A stretch of 64,000 nt of DNA from Aliiruegeria haliotis (GTDB lineage: Bacteria; Pseudomonadota; Alphaproteobacteria; Rhodobacterales; Rhodobacteraceae), in NCBI RefSeq assembly GCF_003003255.1, contig NZ_PVTD01000001.1:806001-870000 (forward strand), given 5' to 3'. Positions 35,546-45,337 of the stretch are shown here, piece after piece. The position numbers and the translations under genes were made by a program. Numbering within the stretch: position 1 is the stretch's first letter; every line of letters starts with the position of its first letter. The notes under the pieces are model-generated. The model was not told the origin of the DNA and searched no databases. It saw nothing but the letters and a program-made list of their open reading frames with translations.

Positions 35546-36403
35546 ATGAAATGGCAAGGTCGACGTGGAAGCCGCAATATCGAGGACCGGAGGGGCGCGC
35601 GCAGTCCCGCGCGGGCAGGAGGCGTGGGCGGGATCGGGCTGTTGCTCATCCTCGGTATCGGCTGGTTGCTGGGGATCGATCCCACCTTTCTGCTCAACAC
35701 GACCGGCGGCAGCGTGCAGACGAGCACCCCCTCCGGCCAGCCGCCCTCGGCGGAGGAGGAGGCGGCGGCGCAGTTCGTGTCCGTGGTTCTCGCAGATACC
35801 GAAGAGGTTTGGGCCAATGTCTTCGCGGAGCAGGTCGGCGCGCCCTATTCGCCGCCCGTGCTCGTGCTGTTTTCCGGCGTGACGCAGTCGCCCTGCGGCG
35901 GGGCCTCGGGGGCAACCGGCCCGTTCTATTGTCCGGTTGACAGGAAGGCCTATCTCGACACGGCATTCTTCGCGGAGCTTCAGAACCGGTTCGGCGCCGG
36001 TGGCGACTTCGCGGCAGCCTATGTCGTGGCCCACGAGATCGCGCATCACGTGCAGAACGAGCTAGGCATCCTGGGGCAGGCCAACCAGATCCGCGCCCAG
36101 GTGGGGAAGGCGGAGTCCAATGCGATCTCTGTCCGGATCGAGTTGCAGGCCGATTGTCTCTCCGGGATCTGGGCGCGCCAGGCGCAGGCCCAACTGGGAA
36201 CGCTCGAACGCGGCGACATAGAGGAGGCGTTGAATGCGGCGAAGTCGATCGGCGACGACACGCTGCAACGGCAGGCAGGGCAGATCCCGCGCCCGCACAC
36301 CTTTACACATGGCACGTCCGAACAGCGGCAGCGCTGGTTCGCGACAGGGTTCCAGTCCGGCCAGATCGCCGCGTGCGATACCTTCGGGAGCGACCGGCTC
36401 TGA
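35546..36403 (+). CDS. neutral zinc metallopeptidase (YpfJ family)
   Basis: A membrane-anchored protein of 285 aa. One N-terminal helix (GGIGLLLILGIGWLLGI) is followed by a periplasmic domain with the zinc motif HEIAHHVQ (about residues 163-170). The family signature GPFYCPVDRKAYLD precedes it, and the ADC pattern in ELQADCLSGIWA holds a likely third ligand. The physiological substrate of the family is unknown. It is divergent from the DedA-like gene across 72 bp. Confidence 0.85.
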   Translation: MKWQGRRGSRNIEDRRGARSPARAGGVGGIGLLLILGIGWLLGIDPTFLLNTTGGSVQTSTPSGQPPSAEEEAAAQFVSVVLADTEEVWANVFAEQVGAPYSPPVLVLFSGVTQSPCGGASGATGPFYCPVDRKAYLDTAFFAELQNRFGAGGDFAAAYVVAHEIAHHVQNELGILGQANQIRAQVGKAESNAISVRIELQADCLSGIWARQAQAQLGTLERGDIEEALNAAKSIGDDTLQRQAGQIPRPHTFTHGTSEQRQRWFATGFQSGQIAACDTFGSDRL

Positions 36404-36419
36404 CCGGTTCCCGGCAAGC

Positions 36420-36436
36420 CATGCATCTGATGCATG
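36420..36436. promoter_or_regulatory. 8-1-8 palindrome upstream of the monooxygenase-TRAP unit
   Basis: CATGCATC-T-GATGCATG is a perfect palindrome around one base, about 105 bases before the monooxygenase start. The core also fits a LysR-type T-N11-A box. A related sequence is at 40984-41001, beyond the other end of this gene cluster. Confidence 0.4.
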
Positions 36437-36539
36437 CCGACCGAAGGGCAATCCCCGGTTGCATTCCGGCGCCCGGGCAACGCATAGGATGGCGCACGGG
36501 GGATCCCCCCGGCTCTATGCCAACAGAGGGAGCATTCCG

Positions 36540-37832
36540 ATGACTGTCCTGATTTCCGGCGCCGGTGTTGCCGGTCTCACACTTGGCCTGTCGCTGCACC
36601 AGGTCGGCATTCCCTTCCGGATCATCGAGGCCATCGCGGAGCTGCGCCCCCTCGGTTTCGGGATCAACCTGCAACCCCATGCCGTGCGCGAACTCTATGA
36701 CCTCGGCCTCGAAGAGAAAATGGACCGGATCGGTCTTCGCACCGGCAAGACCTCCTACTTCAACTCGCAGGGCCAGGAGATCTGGTCCGAAGCCCGCGGG
36801 CTGGAGGCGGGCTATGCGTACCCGCAGTATTCGGTGCATCGCGGCGCGCTGCAGATGATGCTTCACGAGACGCTTCTGGAACGGTGCGGCCCCAAGGCCA
36901 TCCTTGCCGGGGCCAAGGTCTCTGAATGGCTGGAGACGCCGCGTGGCCTGGAGGTGATCCTCACGGACCGTCAATACGGGTTCGAACTTGACCGCATGCG
37001 CGGCTCGGTGCTGATTGCCAGCGACGGGGCGCGGAGCGAGACGCGGCAGACGCTCTTTCCGGATGTCGGCGGACCCAACCGGCGGAACTCGATGATGTGG
37101 CGCGGTGTTGCGCGGTCGCAGCGGTTCCTTGACGGGCGGACGATGACCATCTCCGGCACCAAGGGCCAGAAGTTCGTGGCCTACCCGATTGGCGATCGCG
37201 GCAAGACCCAGAGCTTCGTGCACTGGATCGCCGACCTCGCCAATGCACCGGAACGCGACTACGACACGCAGGGCTGGGGCCGGAAGGGCAGCATCGACGA
37301 CGTGCTGCCAAGCTTTGGCGACTGGCGGTTCGACTGGCTCGATATCCCGGCCCTGATCGGCGGCACCGAAGCCGTCTGGGAATGGCCCATGGTCGACCGG
37401 GACCCGCTGCCGAGCTGGACCGAGGGGCGTATTGCACTGCTGGGCGATTCCGCCCATCCGATGTATCCGATCGGTTCCAACGGTGCCTCCCAGGGGATCC
37501 TCGACGCGCGGGTCATGGCCCGTTCGCTGCGGGACCATGGGGAAACCACGCTGGCCTTGCAGGATTACGATGCCGACCGCCGCGAAGCGGTCAATGCCAT
37601 CATCCTGGCGAACCGGACACAGGGGCCGGATGCGATCCTTGACCGGGTGGCGGATCTTGCCCCCGACGGGTTCGACGATATCGACGCCGTCATGCCGGAA
37701 GCCGACCGCCGGGCCATTTCCGACCGCTACAAGGAGGCCACCGGCCTCACGGTCGAAGAAGTCAATGCCCAGCCGTCGATCATCGGGCCGATGGGCGACC
37801 AGCCGAACTACACCGGACCGCTGAAGGACTGA
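36540..37832 (+). CDS. FAD-dependent monooxygenase
   Basis: Single-component flavoprotein hydroxylase of the p-hydroxybenzoate hydroxylase class (430 aa). The FAD site ISGAGVAGLTLGLSLHQ is at the N-terminus, the DG motif is VLIASDGARSETRQ, and the second FAD motif is ALLGDSAHPMYPIGSNGASQ. ATG 36540, after an agaggg ribosome-binding site, is preferred over in-frame upstream starts inside the peptidase gene. It runs into TRAP permease genes after 1 bp, so its substrate may be imported by that transporter. An aromatic acid is a guess. Confidence 0.85.
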   Translation: MTVLISGAGVAGLTLGLSLHQVGIPFRIIEAIAELRPLGFGINLQPHAVRELYDLGLEEKMDRIGLRTGKTSYFNSQGQEIWSEARGLEAGYAYPQYSVHRGALQMMLHETLLERCGPKAILAGAKVSEWLETPRGLEVILTDRQYGFELDRMRGSVLIASDGARSETRQTLFPDVGGPNRRNSMMWRGVARSQRFLDGRTMTISGTKGQKFVAYPIGDRGKTQSFVHWIADLANAPERDYDTQGWGRKGSIDDVLPSFGDWRFDWLDIPALIGGTEAVWEWPMVDRDPLPSWTEGRIALLGDSAHPMYPIGSNGASQGILDARVMARSLRDHGETTLALQDYDADRREAVNAIILANRTQGPDAILDRVADLAPDGFDDIDAVMPEADRRAISDRYKEATGLTVEEVNAQPSIIGPMGDQPNYTGPLKD

Positions 37833-37833
37833 C

Positions 37834-38427
37834 ATGGACGACGCGGGAAGGACGCCCCGTGCGCCGGGGATTGGCGGGCGTGCGGTCGAAGCCGGCGCGC
37901 GATGGCTGGCCTGGCTAGGCGGGGCAATCCTTGCGGCGCTGTCGGTGATGACGGTTGTGTCCATTATAGGCCGGGCGCTTGATGGCTACGGGCTGAACTC
38001 GGTTCCCGGCGACTATGAACTGGTGGCCAATGGCTGCGCGATAGCGGTTTTTTTCTTTCTGCCCTGGTGCCAGTTGAAACGCGGACACGTCACCGTTGAT
38101 CTGCTGACCGACGCGTTTCCGCCGCGGGTGCAGGCCGTGTTCGGTCTGCTCGGGGACCTGCTGGTGACCCTCGCGTCCGCGATCATCCTGCGCCAACTCT
38201 GGTTCGGCTTCGGCGAGAAGCTCCCGTTCGGCTCCGACAGCCTGCGGGAGATGCTCGGCATGGGGTACAAACCCTATTTCGCCGAGACGACCTACGAACT
38301 GCTGATCCCTGTCTGGACCCTCTATGGCGCGGCCCTTGTGGGCGCTGTCATGATGGTCATCGTCGGTGTCTACACCGTCTTGCGTGCCTTTCTCTGGGTT
38401 CTGGACGGGGCGGAGGGGACACCGTGA
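37834..38427 (+). CDS. TRAP transporter small permease (DctQ family)
   Basis: A 197-aa inner-membrane protein with four predicted helices and the typical DctQ features (GDYELVANGCAIAVFFFLPW, then KRGHVTVDLLTDAFPPRVQA). It pairs with the large permease whose start overlaps its stop (GTGA). Together they use an ion gradient to move organic acids delivered by a periplasmic binding protein, but no dctP gene is found in this cluster. Confidence 0.88.
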   Translation: MDDAGRTPRAPGIGGRAVEAGARWLAWLGGAILAALSVMTVVSIIGRALDGYGLNSVPGDYELVANGCAIAVFFFLPWCQLKRGHVTVDLLTDAFPPRVQAVFGLLGDLLVTLASAIILRQLWFGFGEKLPFGSDSLREMLGMGYKPYFAETTYELLIPVWTLYGAALVGAVMMVIVGVYTVLRAFLWVLDGAEGTP

Positions 38428-39776
38428 CGGGGCTGGAACTCGCGCTTGTCGCTCTTGCGCTGATGCTGGTGGCCGTTTTCCTGCGGGTGCCGATTGCCAT
38501 CGCCATGGGGCTCACAGGGTTCTTCGGCACATGGTATCTGCTCGGCACGGCAGCCGGGCCGATGGCGCAGCTCAAGACATTGTCCTACGAGACCTTTTCC
38601 AACCAGGGCCTCGCGATCGTGCCGCTTTTCCTGCTGATGGGGCAGGTGGCAACGCGCACGGGGATGTCGGCGGCCCTTTTCCGGGCGGCGTCGGACTGGC
38701 TGGGACACAGGCGGGGCGGTATCGCGATGGCGTCGGTGGGGGCCTGCGCTGGCTTCGGCGCGATCTGTGGCTCCTCTCTGGCAACGGCCTCGACGATGGG
38801 GCAGGTGGCCCTGCCGGAGATGCGCCGGCGGGGATATTCCGATGCGCTGTCGACGGGGGTTCTCGCGGCTGGCGGCACGCTTGGCATCCTGATCCCGCCG
38901 TCGGTGATCCTCGTGTTCTATGCGATCCTCGCCGAACAGAACATCGTGAAGATGTTCATGGCAGCCCTCGTGCCCGGTCTTCTTGCCGCGGTGGGCTACA
39001 TGATCACCGTCGCGCTCTATGTCCGCCTGAACCCCACCGCCGGGCCGACGGTGCCGCGCAAACCCTACACCGAACGCTGGCGTGGACTGGCTGGAACCTG
39101 GCCGGTGCTCGCGATCTTCGGCCTGACCATGGGCGGCATCGTGGGGGACTGGGACTGGTCACGCCCGGGCGATCAGGCGCTTTTTACGCCCAACGAGGCC
39201 GCAGCCTTCGGCGCCACCGCCACCGCGCTCTACGGGATCGTCATGGGCCGACTGACCCTCGGCGGGTTGCTGGACGCGTTTCTTGAAACGGCGAAGGCAA
39301 CCGGCATGATCTTCTTCATTCTGCTGGGGGCGGAAATCTTCAAGGGTTTCCTCGCACTTACCCGGGCGCCGGACCAACTCGCCGAATGGGTTCTCGTGCA
39401 GGGCTACGCACCGATTGTCGTGCTGGTGGCGATGCTGTGCTGCTACCTCGTCTTCGGCTGCGTGATGGAAAGCCTGTCGATGATCCTGCTTACGGTGCCG
39501 ATCTTCCTGCCGGTGATCGAGGCTCTCGATTTCGGCATGACGGCAGAACAGACCGCGATCTGGTTCGGCATCCTTGCCCTGATCGTCGTGGAGGTCGGGT
39601 TGATCACCCCGCCCGTGGGGATGAACCTTTTCATCCTGAACGGCGTCGCGCCCGACATTCCCTTGCGCCGGACCTATGCCGGCGTCGCACCTTTCGTTGC
39701 CTCCGACCTTGTGCGGGTCGCGGTGCTGGTGGCCTTTCCCGGGATCACGCTCTGGCTCGTGGGCGTGACGACCTAG
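38424..39776 (+). CDS. TRAP transporter large permease (DctM family)
   Basis: The 450-aa transport subunit with about 12 membrane helices. Family signatures include MASVGACAGFGAICGSSLAT, GGTLGILIPPSVILVFYA and EVGLITPPVGMNLFILNGV. It starts inside the dctQ stop, and its stop overlaps tail-to-tail by 4 bp with the minus-strand peptidase. The middle section (residues 215-265) is a longer hydrophilic loop than usual. The substrate cannot be inferred from the permease. Confidence 0.9.
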   Translation: MTGLELALVALALMLVAVFLRVPIAIAMGLTGFFGTWYLLGTAAGPMAQLKTLSYETFSNQGLAIVPLFLLMGQVATRTGMSAALFRAASDWLGHRRGGIAMASVGACAGFGAICGSSLATASTMGQVALPEMRRRGYSDALSTGVLAAGGTLGILIPPSVILVFYAILAEQNIVKMFMAALVPGLLAAVGYMITVALYVRLNPTAGPTVPRKPYTERWRGLAGTWPVLAIFGLTMGGIVGDWDWSRPGDQALFTPNEAAAFGATATALYGIVMGRLTLGGLLDAFLETAKATGMIFFILLGAEIFKGFLALTRAPDQLAEWVLVQGYAPIVVLVAMLCCYLVFGCVMESLSMILLTVPIFLPVIEALDFGMTAEQTAIWFGILALIVVEVGLITPPVGMNLFILNGVAPDIPLRRTYAGVAPFVASDLVRVAVLVAFPGITLWLVGVTT

Positions 39777-40765
39777 GCAGGGCTGTCGCCTCGTGCGCGC
39801 CGGTTCAGCCAGGAATGCGCGAACTCCAGCTTGTCCCGGACGCCATCGGTCAACACGAACGGATAAAGATCGTTGAGCCCCATCGCCCGGGTCAACTGAT
39901 TGCTGGCGATCCCGAGATCGATGGCCACATGGATCAGGGCGTCGGATTCGGTCGTGGCATAGGCGTCCTCGGGCGGAGCATAGGCCGACGGCCACACAAG
40001 ACTGGCCGCGACCGCGCTGTCGACCATGTCGGTCAGATGCATCATGTGGGCTGCGGTCTCGGCCCAGTCCTCGTGCGGGTGCGCGCTGGCGTAGGGGGTG
40101 ATGTGCTGCGCCTCCCAGCCGCTGGGCGGGCCTTCGGCATAGTGGCGCTGGAGTGCCGCGCCGTAGTCGGCGCGTTCATCGCCGAAAAGCGCTCGGAAGG
40201 ACTCGATGAAGCCGGGTTCCGCACTCAACCGATCAAACAGGAAATGCGCGAGTTCATGGCGCACATGCCCGAGCATGGTGCGGTACTCCTCGTCGAACAT
40301 GTCCCGGTTACGGGCACGGATCGCGTCGTTGGCCTCGGCGACATTAAACGTGATCACGCCGTTCGCATGGCCCATGGTTACGCGGGTCTTTCCACTGCGG
40401 GTCTGCTCGGCCTTGAAGTGAAAGACCGGCAGCGGGCCGCTGTCATCCGGGCCAAACCATCCCCAGCGGGCCAACGTTGCCAGCGCCCAGCGTTTGGCCC
40501 CCTCGCCCTCCGCCCAACGGTCCTGGTTCGGTCCGATCGCGAGATCGGGGATGACGTCGGTCATTCGGCAGCTCAGGCACAAGTGGGCGTCGGGATTGTC
40601 CTCGGCCCAGTTGCAGCCGATACGTTCCCTGTTGGCGCAGGTCCCTGATGCCACGACCAGCGCAGCCTCTCCGGGGTGGTAGGCAAGCTGTTCGCCGCAA
40701 CTGCCGCAGCTGGAGTTGCGGAAATATGCGGTCGCGCCGCAGGACGGGCATTCATGGAGCTTCAT
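39773..40765 (-). CDS. putative zinc-binding metallopeptidase with N-terminal zinc ribbon
   Basis: A 330-aa cytoplasmic protein. The N-terminus has two CXXC zinc-ribbon pairs (CPSCG and CGSCG within residues 6-24) and another cysteine cluster (CANRERIGC...CLSC). The catalytic motif is VRHELAHFLFDRL (HELAH), with a glutamate-rich region GWEAQHITPYASAHPHEDWA further on. This matches the Peptidase_Mx type of unknown role. ATG 40765 (MKLHECPSCG) is used because upstream sequence lacks family character. Confidence 0.75.
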   Translation of the reverse strand: MKLHECPSCGATAYFRNSSCGSCGEQLAYHPGEAALVVASGTCANRERIGCNWAEDNPDAHLCLSCRMTDVIPDLAIGPNQDRWAEGEGAKRWALATLARWGWFGPDDSGPLPVFHFKAEQTRSGKTRVTMGHANGVITFNVAEANDAIRARNRDMFDEEYRTMLGHVRHELAHFLFDRLSAEPGFIESFRALFGDERADYGAALQRHYAEGPPSGWEAQHITPYASAHPHEDWAETAAHMMHLTDMVDSAVAASLVWPSAYAPPEDAYATTESDALIHVAIDLGIASNQLTRAMGLNDLYPFVLTDGVRDKLEFAHSWLNRRARGDSPA

Positions 40766-41184
40766 CGCAGATCCTCGTGGACCGGGGTCGCCTCGCGGTG
40801 CAGCGCGGCGCAGCCCTACGTTGTCGGACACGTCGTCTTGGCACTGCTCTGATATAAGCCCGGATCGTTGGATTGGGATACCTCGGGCGACACGAATTGC
40901 GCGGGAGGGTCGGCGGCCGGAAACCGTGGCACAACCGTAGACCACCGACGCGTGGGGGCATAGGACGATCGACCCCTCCACCGCATGCAATCTGGTGCAT
41001 GACCAGAGCGGTGCGCGATCCTGCGGAGCCATAAGGGTATTGGCCGCGCTCTGGCCATCAGACCGGCCGACCGGCCCGTCGCAGGCATGCCCCCTGTGGC
41101 GACCCGCCGCGGGGGCTTTGGACACCACAACCGAAATCGGCCAGCCCGGTAGATCTCAGTCCGGGATAGCCCGACGTGCCGGTG
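40766..41184. other. 419-base intergenic region with a second palindrome
   Basis: No supported gene. It holds CATGCA-ATCTGG-TGCATG at 40984-41001, which shares its arms with the palindrome at 36420-36436. The peptidase promoter should lie here (minus strand) but is not clear. Confidence 0.4.
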
Positions 41185-41706
41185 TCAGCCGACGATCATC
41201 TGCTTGAGCTTCAACGCTTCGTATTCCAGTTCCCGCAGACGGAACTTCACAACATCGCCGATCGAAACCAGCCCGGCGATATGCTCTCCGTCGAGCACCG
41301 GGATATGCCGAAACCGGCCTTCGGACATGCTGTGCAGCAAAACCAGAAGCGGCGTCTCCGGCGTGGCAGTCACGACATCGCGGGTCATCAAGTCTTCGGC
41401 GATCTCGTCAAAGGTGTTGTCAGGTTCGTCGGCAAAGCCACGGACGATGTCGCGCTCGGTCAGGATGCCGACCATGTGCCCGTTCTGATCCTTGACGATC
41501 ACGGAGCCGATACCATGCTCCTTCATGACCTCGGTGACCTTGTGGATCGAGTCCTTCGGCCGGACAGAGACAACGTCGTGCCCCTTGGTCTCAAGGATAT
41601 GCGCAGCCGTCGCCTTGGAGCGCTCGACAACGGCGGCTTCAATCGACTGGCTGTGGGTGTGCATGCTCTCATGGCCAAAATGCGGCTTCTTGCTCTTGGA
41701 TACCAT
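41185..41706 (-). CDS. CBS domain protein
   Basis: A 173-aa soluble protein with two tandem CBS motifs (about residues 30-95 and 105-165: DSIHKVTEVMKEHGIGSVIV, then ETPLLVLLHSMSEGRFRHIP). Such pairs bind adenine nucleotides and act as energy sensors. The N-terminal 25 residues are basic and His-rich (KSKKPHFGHESMHTHSQS). ATG 41706 follows a GAGAGAGAG purine run. It is a stand-alone gene, and its partner is unknown. Confidence 0.85.
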   Translation of the reverse strand: MVSKSKKPHFGHESMHTHSQSIEAAVVERSKATAAHILETKGHDVVSVRPKDSIHKVTEVMKEHGIGSVIVKDQNGHMVGILTERDIVRGFADEPDNTFDEIAEDLMTRDVVTATPETPLLVLLHSMSEGRFRHIPVLDGEHIAGLVSIGDVVKFRLRELEYEALKLKQMIVG

Positions 41707-41889
41707 CTCTCTCTCTCGTTCCTGTTGCGACGTCGCTGCGCCGACTCGGGTGCGTCGGGGCGAGTTTAATCCTGTTTGCAGGATTCCCCAGCCCTGATTC
41801 GAACCTGCAACAATCGAACGCATCCCCCCGGGGGGGCATCGGGATCGATTCGGGCACTCTACTGTTCTGCGGGCCCCTCTCCGGGTGCC

Positions 41890-41968
41890 ACCCGCCGCGC
41901 GCGTCAGCGCGCGGCCCGGCCCAACGGGAGGAGGGCATCTTTGATGCCTGACGACGGGCGGGAGCCCT
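41890..41968 (-). repeat. intergenic multi-hairpin repeat, copy B
   Basis: Read on the minus strand, this has the same order of elements as copy A: CCCGCCCG, the hairpin GGCATC-AAA-GATGCC (41948-41934), the identical 12-mer GTTGGGCCGGGC (41925-41914), and the hairpin CGCGCGC-TGAC-GCGCGCG (41913-41896). It lies between the nqrF terminator and the CBS gene. Confidence 0.6.
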
Positions 41969-41972
41969 CAGC

Positions 41973-42001
41973 AAAAAAAGGCCGGGGAACACGCCCCGGC
42001 C
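41973..42001 (-). terminator. rho-independent terminator of the nqr operon
   Basis: Stem GGCCGGGG/CCCCGGCC (41980-41987 with 41994-42001), six-base loop, and seven T on the minus strand. It lies 26 bases beyond the nqrF stop. Confidence 0.9.
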
Positions 42002-42027
42002 TCCGTCCTGTCTTCGTTGAAATCGGC

Positions 42028-43251
42028 TCAACCGCCGAAATCGTCCAGCATGATGTCCTCGCGATCCACGCCCAGTTCCAGCAGCATGTTGATCACAGAG
42101 GAGTTCATGATCGGCGGACCGCACATGTAGTATTCGCAATCTTCGGGCGCCGGGTGATCCTTGAGATACTCGTCATAGAGCACGTTGTGGATGAAGCCGG
42201 TGTAGCCATCCCAGTTGTCTTCGGGCAGCGCATCCGACAGCGCCACATGCCATGTGAAGTTTGGGAACTCCTTGGCCAGTTCGTCGAAATCCTCGACGAA
42301 GAACATTTCCCGCTTCGACCGCGCACCGTACCAGAAGGTGATCTTTCGATCCTTGTTCTTCAGCCGCTTGAGCTGGTCGAAGATGTGGCTGCGCATCGGG
42401 GCCATGCCGGCACCGCCGCCGATGAAGACCATCTCCTTGTCGGTGTCGCGGGCGAAGAACTCGCCAAACGGGCCGGAGATCGTGACCTTGTCGCCGGGCT
42501 TCAGGTTGAAGATATAGGACGACATCTTGCCGGGCGGGATCCCCTGCGTGCCCGGCGGCGGCGAAGCCACGCGGACATTGAGCATGATCATGCCCTTTTC
42601 TTCCGGGTAATTGGCCATCGAATAGGCGCGTTCGACCGGCTCGTTGACGACCGATTCATACTGCCACAGGTTGAACTTGTCCCAGTCCTCCCGGTACTCG
42701 TCCTCGACGTCGAACTCGGTGTACTTGAGCTCGTGGGCCGGCGCCTCGATCTGGATATAGCCGCCGGCGCGGAAGTTCACGTCCTCGCCTTCCGGCAGAT
42801 CCAGGATCAGGGCCTTGATGAAGGTTGCGACGTTCTCGTTGGAGCGCACGGTGCACTCCCACTTCTTGACGCCAAAGACCTCCTCGGGAACCTCGACATC
42901 CATGTCCTGTTTCACGGCCACCTGGCACGACAGGCGATCCCCGGCAGCGGCTTCCCGCTTGGTGATGTGGCTTTCCTCGGTGGGCAGGATCGACCCGCCG
43001 CCCGAATGCACCCGCACCCGGCACTGGGCACAGGTGCCGCCGCCGCCACAGGCGGAGGGGACAAAGAGCTTCTGTTCCGCCAGCGTCTGCAGCAGCTTGC
43101 CACCGGCGGGAACCAGGACTTCTTTTTCGCCGTTGATCCTGATGGTCACGTTGCCCGTGGACACGAGCTTGGACCGTGCGAACATGATGATCGTCACCAG
43201 CGCGAGGACGATCAGTGTGAAGAGGGCAACGCCCAGGATGAATGTGCTCAT
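42028..43251 (-). CDS. nqrF: Na+-translocating NADH:quinone reductase subunit F
   Basis: The NADH-oxidising entry subunit. One N-terminal helix anchors it. The [2Fe-2S] ligands are C68, C74, C77 and C109 ([12 protein letters not shown]...LSC). The FAD site is RAYSMANYP, and the NAD site is [12 protein letters not shown] with the end motif YYMCGPPIM. The length (407 aa) is typical. It is the last gene of the operon, 12 bp after nqrE. Confidence 0.96.
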   Translation of the reverse strand: MSTFILGVALFTLIVLALVTIIMFARSKLVSTGNVTIRINGEKEVLVPAGGKLLQTLAEQKLFVPSACGGGGTCAQCRVRVHSGGGSILPTEESHITKREAAAGDRLSCQVAVKQDMDVEVPEEVFGVKKWECTVRSNENVATFIKALILDLPEGEDVNFRAGGYIQIEAPAHELKYTEFDVEDEYREDWDKFNLWQYESVVNEPVERAYSMANYPEEKGMIMLNVRVASPPPGTQGIPPGKMSSYIFNLKPGDKVTISGPFGEFFARDTDKEMVFIGGGAGMAPMRSHIFDQLKRLKNKDRKITFWYGARSKREMFFVEDFDELAKEFPNFTWHVALSDALPEDNWDGYTGFIHNVLYDEYLKDHPAPEDCEYYMCGPPIMNSSVINMLLELGVDREDIMLDDFGG

Positions 43252-43263
43252 CTCCGCGCCTCC

Positions 43264-43872
43264 TTACAGTTTCACGCCGGAAAAGGACATGAAGCCCATG
43301 GCCATGAGGCCGGCGGTGATGAAGGTGATGCCAAGGCCCTGCAGCCCGTCCGGAATGTCCGAATACTTCAGCTTCTCGCGCACCCCGGCCATGGCGGTGA
43401 TCGCCAGCGCCCAGCCGAAACCGGAGGACGCGCCGTAGGTGACGGATTCGGCGAAGTTGTAGTCCCGTTGCGCCATGAAGAGCGAGCCGCCGAGGATGGC
43501 GCAGTTCACGGTGATGAGCGGCAGGAAGATCCCGAGCGCGTTGTAGAGCGGCGGGAAGTACTTATCGAGAACCATTTCCAGGATCTGCACCATCGCCGCG
43601 ATCACGCCGATATACGAGATCAGCCCGAGGAAGGTCAGGTCCACATCCCCGAAGCCGGCCCAGTCCAGCGCACCAGGCTTAAGCAGCCCGTTGAGGATGA
43701 GGTTGTTCGCCGGCACGGTGATAGTCTGTACCACCATGACAGAGATGCCGAGCCCGATTGCAGTGGAGATCTTCTTCGACACGGCGATGAAGGTACACAT
43801 GCCGAGGAAGAAGGACAGCGCGAGGTTTTCGACGAAGATCGCCTTTACGGCGAGGGAGATAAGCCCTTCCAT
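43264..43872 (-). CDS. nqrE: Na+-NQR subunit E
   Basis: A 202-aa membrane subunit with six helices. Together with NqrD it holds an iron centre at the membrane core; the conserved cysteine is in [13 protein letters not shown]. It is homologous to RnfA. The first base overlaps the nqrD stop, so translation is coupled. Confidence 0.95.
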   Translation of the reverse strand: MEGLISLAVKAIFVENLALSFFLGMCTFIAVSKKISTAIGLGISVMVVQTITVPANNLILNGLLKPGALDWAGFGDVDLTFLGLISYIGVIAAMVQILEMVLDKYFPPLYNALGIFLPLITVNCAILGGSLFMAQRDYNFAESVTYGASSGFGWALAITAMAGVREKLKYSDIPDGLQGLGITFITAGLMAMGFMSFSGVKL

Positions 43873-44525
43873 CAGTGCGCCTCCACCGTCTGGATCTTGA
43901 ATTCACGCTCCTCGACCTGCTCCGGCTTCCAGGTGCGGAAGGCCCAGATAATCAGGCCGATGAGGAAGAAAGCGGAGGGCGGCAGCAACAGCATGCCGTT
44001 CGGCACGTACCAGCCGCCGTTGTTCACGGTCGGAAGCACGGTGAAGCCAAAGAGCGTGCCGGCGCCGAACAGCTCCCGGAAGAAGCCTACCAGCATCAGG
44101 ATCAGACCATAGCCAAGCCCGTTTCCGACCCCATCGATGAAGCTGTCGATCGGAGGGTTCTTCATCGCGAAGGCCTCCGCGCGGCCCATTACGATGCAGT
44201 TGGTGATGATCAGCCCGACAAAGACCGACAGCGTCTTCGAGATGTCGTAGAGGAAGGCCTTCAGGACCTGGTCCACGAGGATCACGAGGCTGGCGATGAT
44301 GACCATCTGCACGATGATCCGGATCGAGCTGGGGATATGGTTGCGCAGCATCGAGATGAACATCGAGGCGAAGGCCGTCACGAAGGTCACGGCAAGCGCC
44401 ATGACGAAGGAGACCTGGAGGCTCGATGTCACCGCGAGCGCCGAGCAGATGCCCAGCACCTGCAGCGTGATCGGGTTGTTGTCGACCAGCGGATCGACCA
44501 GGTAGGTGCGTCGCGTCTGCGCCAT
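43872..44525 (-). CDS. nqrD: Na+-NQR subunit D
   Basis: A 217-aa six-helix membrane subunit related to RnfE. The conserved cysteine is in [20 protein letters not shown], the inverted-repeat partner of the site in NqrE. It overlaps nqrC and nqrE by one base each. Confidence 0.95.
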   Translation of the reverse strand: MAQTRRTYLVDPLVDNNPITLQVLGICSALAVTSSLQVSFVMALAVTFVTAFASMFISMLRNHIPSSIRIIVQMVIIASLVILVDQVLKAFLYDISKTLSVFVGLIITNCIVMGRAEAFAMKNPPIDSFIDGVGNGLGYGLILMLVGFFRELFGAGTLFGFTVLPTVNNGGWYVPNGMLLLPPSAFFLIGLIIWAFRTWKPEQVEEREFKIQTVEAH

Positions 44526-45337
44526 TACACGTCTCCCGCCTTGAGGTTGTCGAGGAACGGGCCGAAGCCCTCTTCTCCCATCCAGAAACGCACGAGGTTG
44601 TCGACGCCGACCGAGGTCAGCGTGGCACCGGCCAGCGCATCGATCTGATGGTTTTTCATGTCCGGGGATGGGACACCCTTGGCCACGGTGATCTTCAGAT
44701 CCCCGCTGTCATCGCGCAGTTCCTTGCCCGACCACATTGCCTTCCAGCGCGGGTTGTCCACCTCTGCGCCCAGGCCGGGGGTCTCGCCGTGGTCGTAGAA
44801 TTGCAGCCCGTAGATCGAGTTGCCGTCCTCTTCCAGGGCGATGAAGCCGTAGAGCGTGGACCAGAGGCCATAGCCGTGGATCGGCAGCACGATCTTGTCG
44901 AGATCGCCGGCGTCGTCCTTGAGCAGGTAGGCGACGGCATAGTTCGTCTGCCGACCGATCCCCGCCGGGTCGTCTTCGAGCGCGCGGGAGAGCGACGGAT
45001 CGCTTGCCGCGGCGCGGTCGTCGAAGGTTGCGGCGTCGAAATCATCGGTGAACGTGCCGGTCTCCAGGTCCACCACGCGCGGCTCGAATGCCGCGAAGGC
45101 CTCCCGCACGTTGATCCCGTCCTCGTAGAGCCCGGCGACCTGCAGAATGTTCATCTGCTTGTCCTTGAGCTTGTTGACCTCCTGCGCGGGACGCAGGCTG
45201 ACCGCGGCGGCCGAAACCACCATGGAGCAGAACAGGCAGAGAGAGACGGCGACAAAGACGGTCTTTGGAACCGAGTCGACGGGGAGCGCCTTCCAGCGGG
45301 CGAGGAAACCGCCCTGATTGGCGTCGTTCTCAGGCAT
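44525..45337 (-). CDS. nqrC: Na+-NQR subunit C
   Basis: A 270-aa periplasmic subunit with one N-terminal helix and covalently bound FMN. The flavinylation motif is [10 protein letters not shown] with acceptor Thr239; the Ser usual before GAT is Ala here. [14 protein letters not shown] and [10 protein letters not shown] are family marks. The start overlaps nqrB by 8 bp. Confidence 0.95.
   Translation of the reverse strand: MPENDANQGGFLARWKALPVDSVPKTVFVAVSLCLFCSMVVSAAAVSLRPAQEVNKLKDKQMNILQVAGLYEDGINVREAFAAFEPRVVDLETGTFTDDFDAATFDDRAAASDPSLSRALEDDPAGIGRQTNYAVAYLLKDDAGDLDKIVLPIHGYGLWSTLYGFIALEEDGNSIYGLQFYDHGETPGLGAEVDNPRWKAMWSGKELRDDSGDLKITVAKGVPSPDMKNHQIDALAGATLTSVGVDNLVRFWMGEEGFGPFLDNLKAGDV

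Noticed and set aside
41775-41830. A gattcgaacc sequence suggesting a tRNA T-loop on the minus strand
   Set aside because: The bases around the loop do not form the required 5-bp T-stem, and no anticodon or acceptor stem can be folded.
41776-44112. A 778-codon plus-strand open frame antisense to nqrD-F
   Set aside because: The minus-strand nqr genes are unambiguous. The antisense frame also runs through the operon terminator and repeat copy B.
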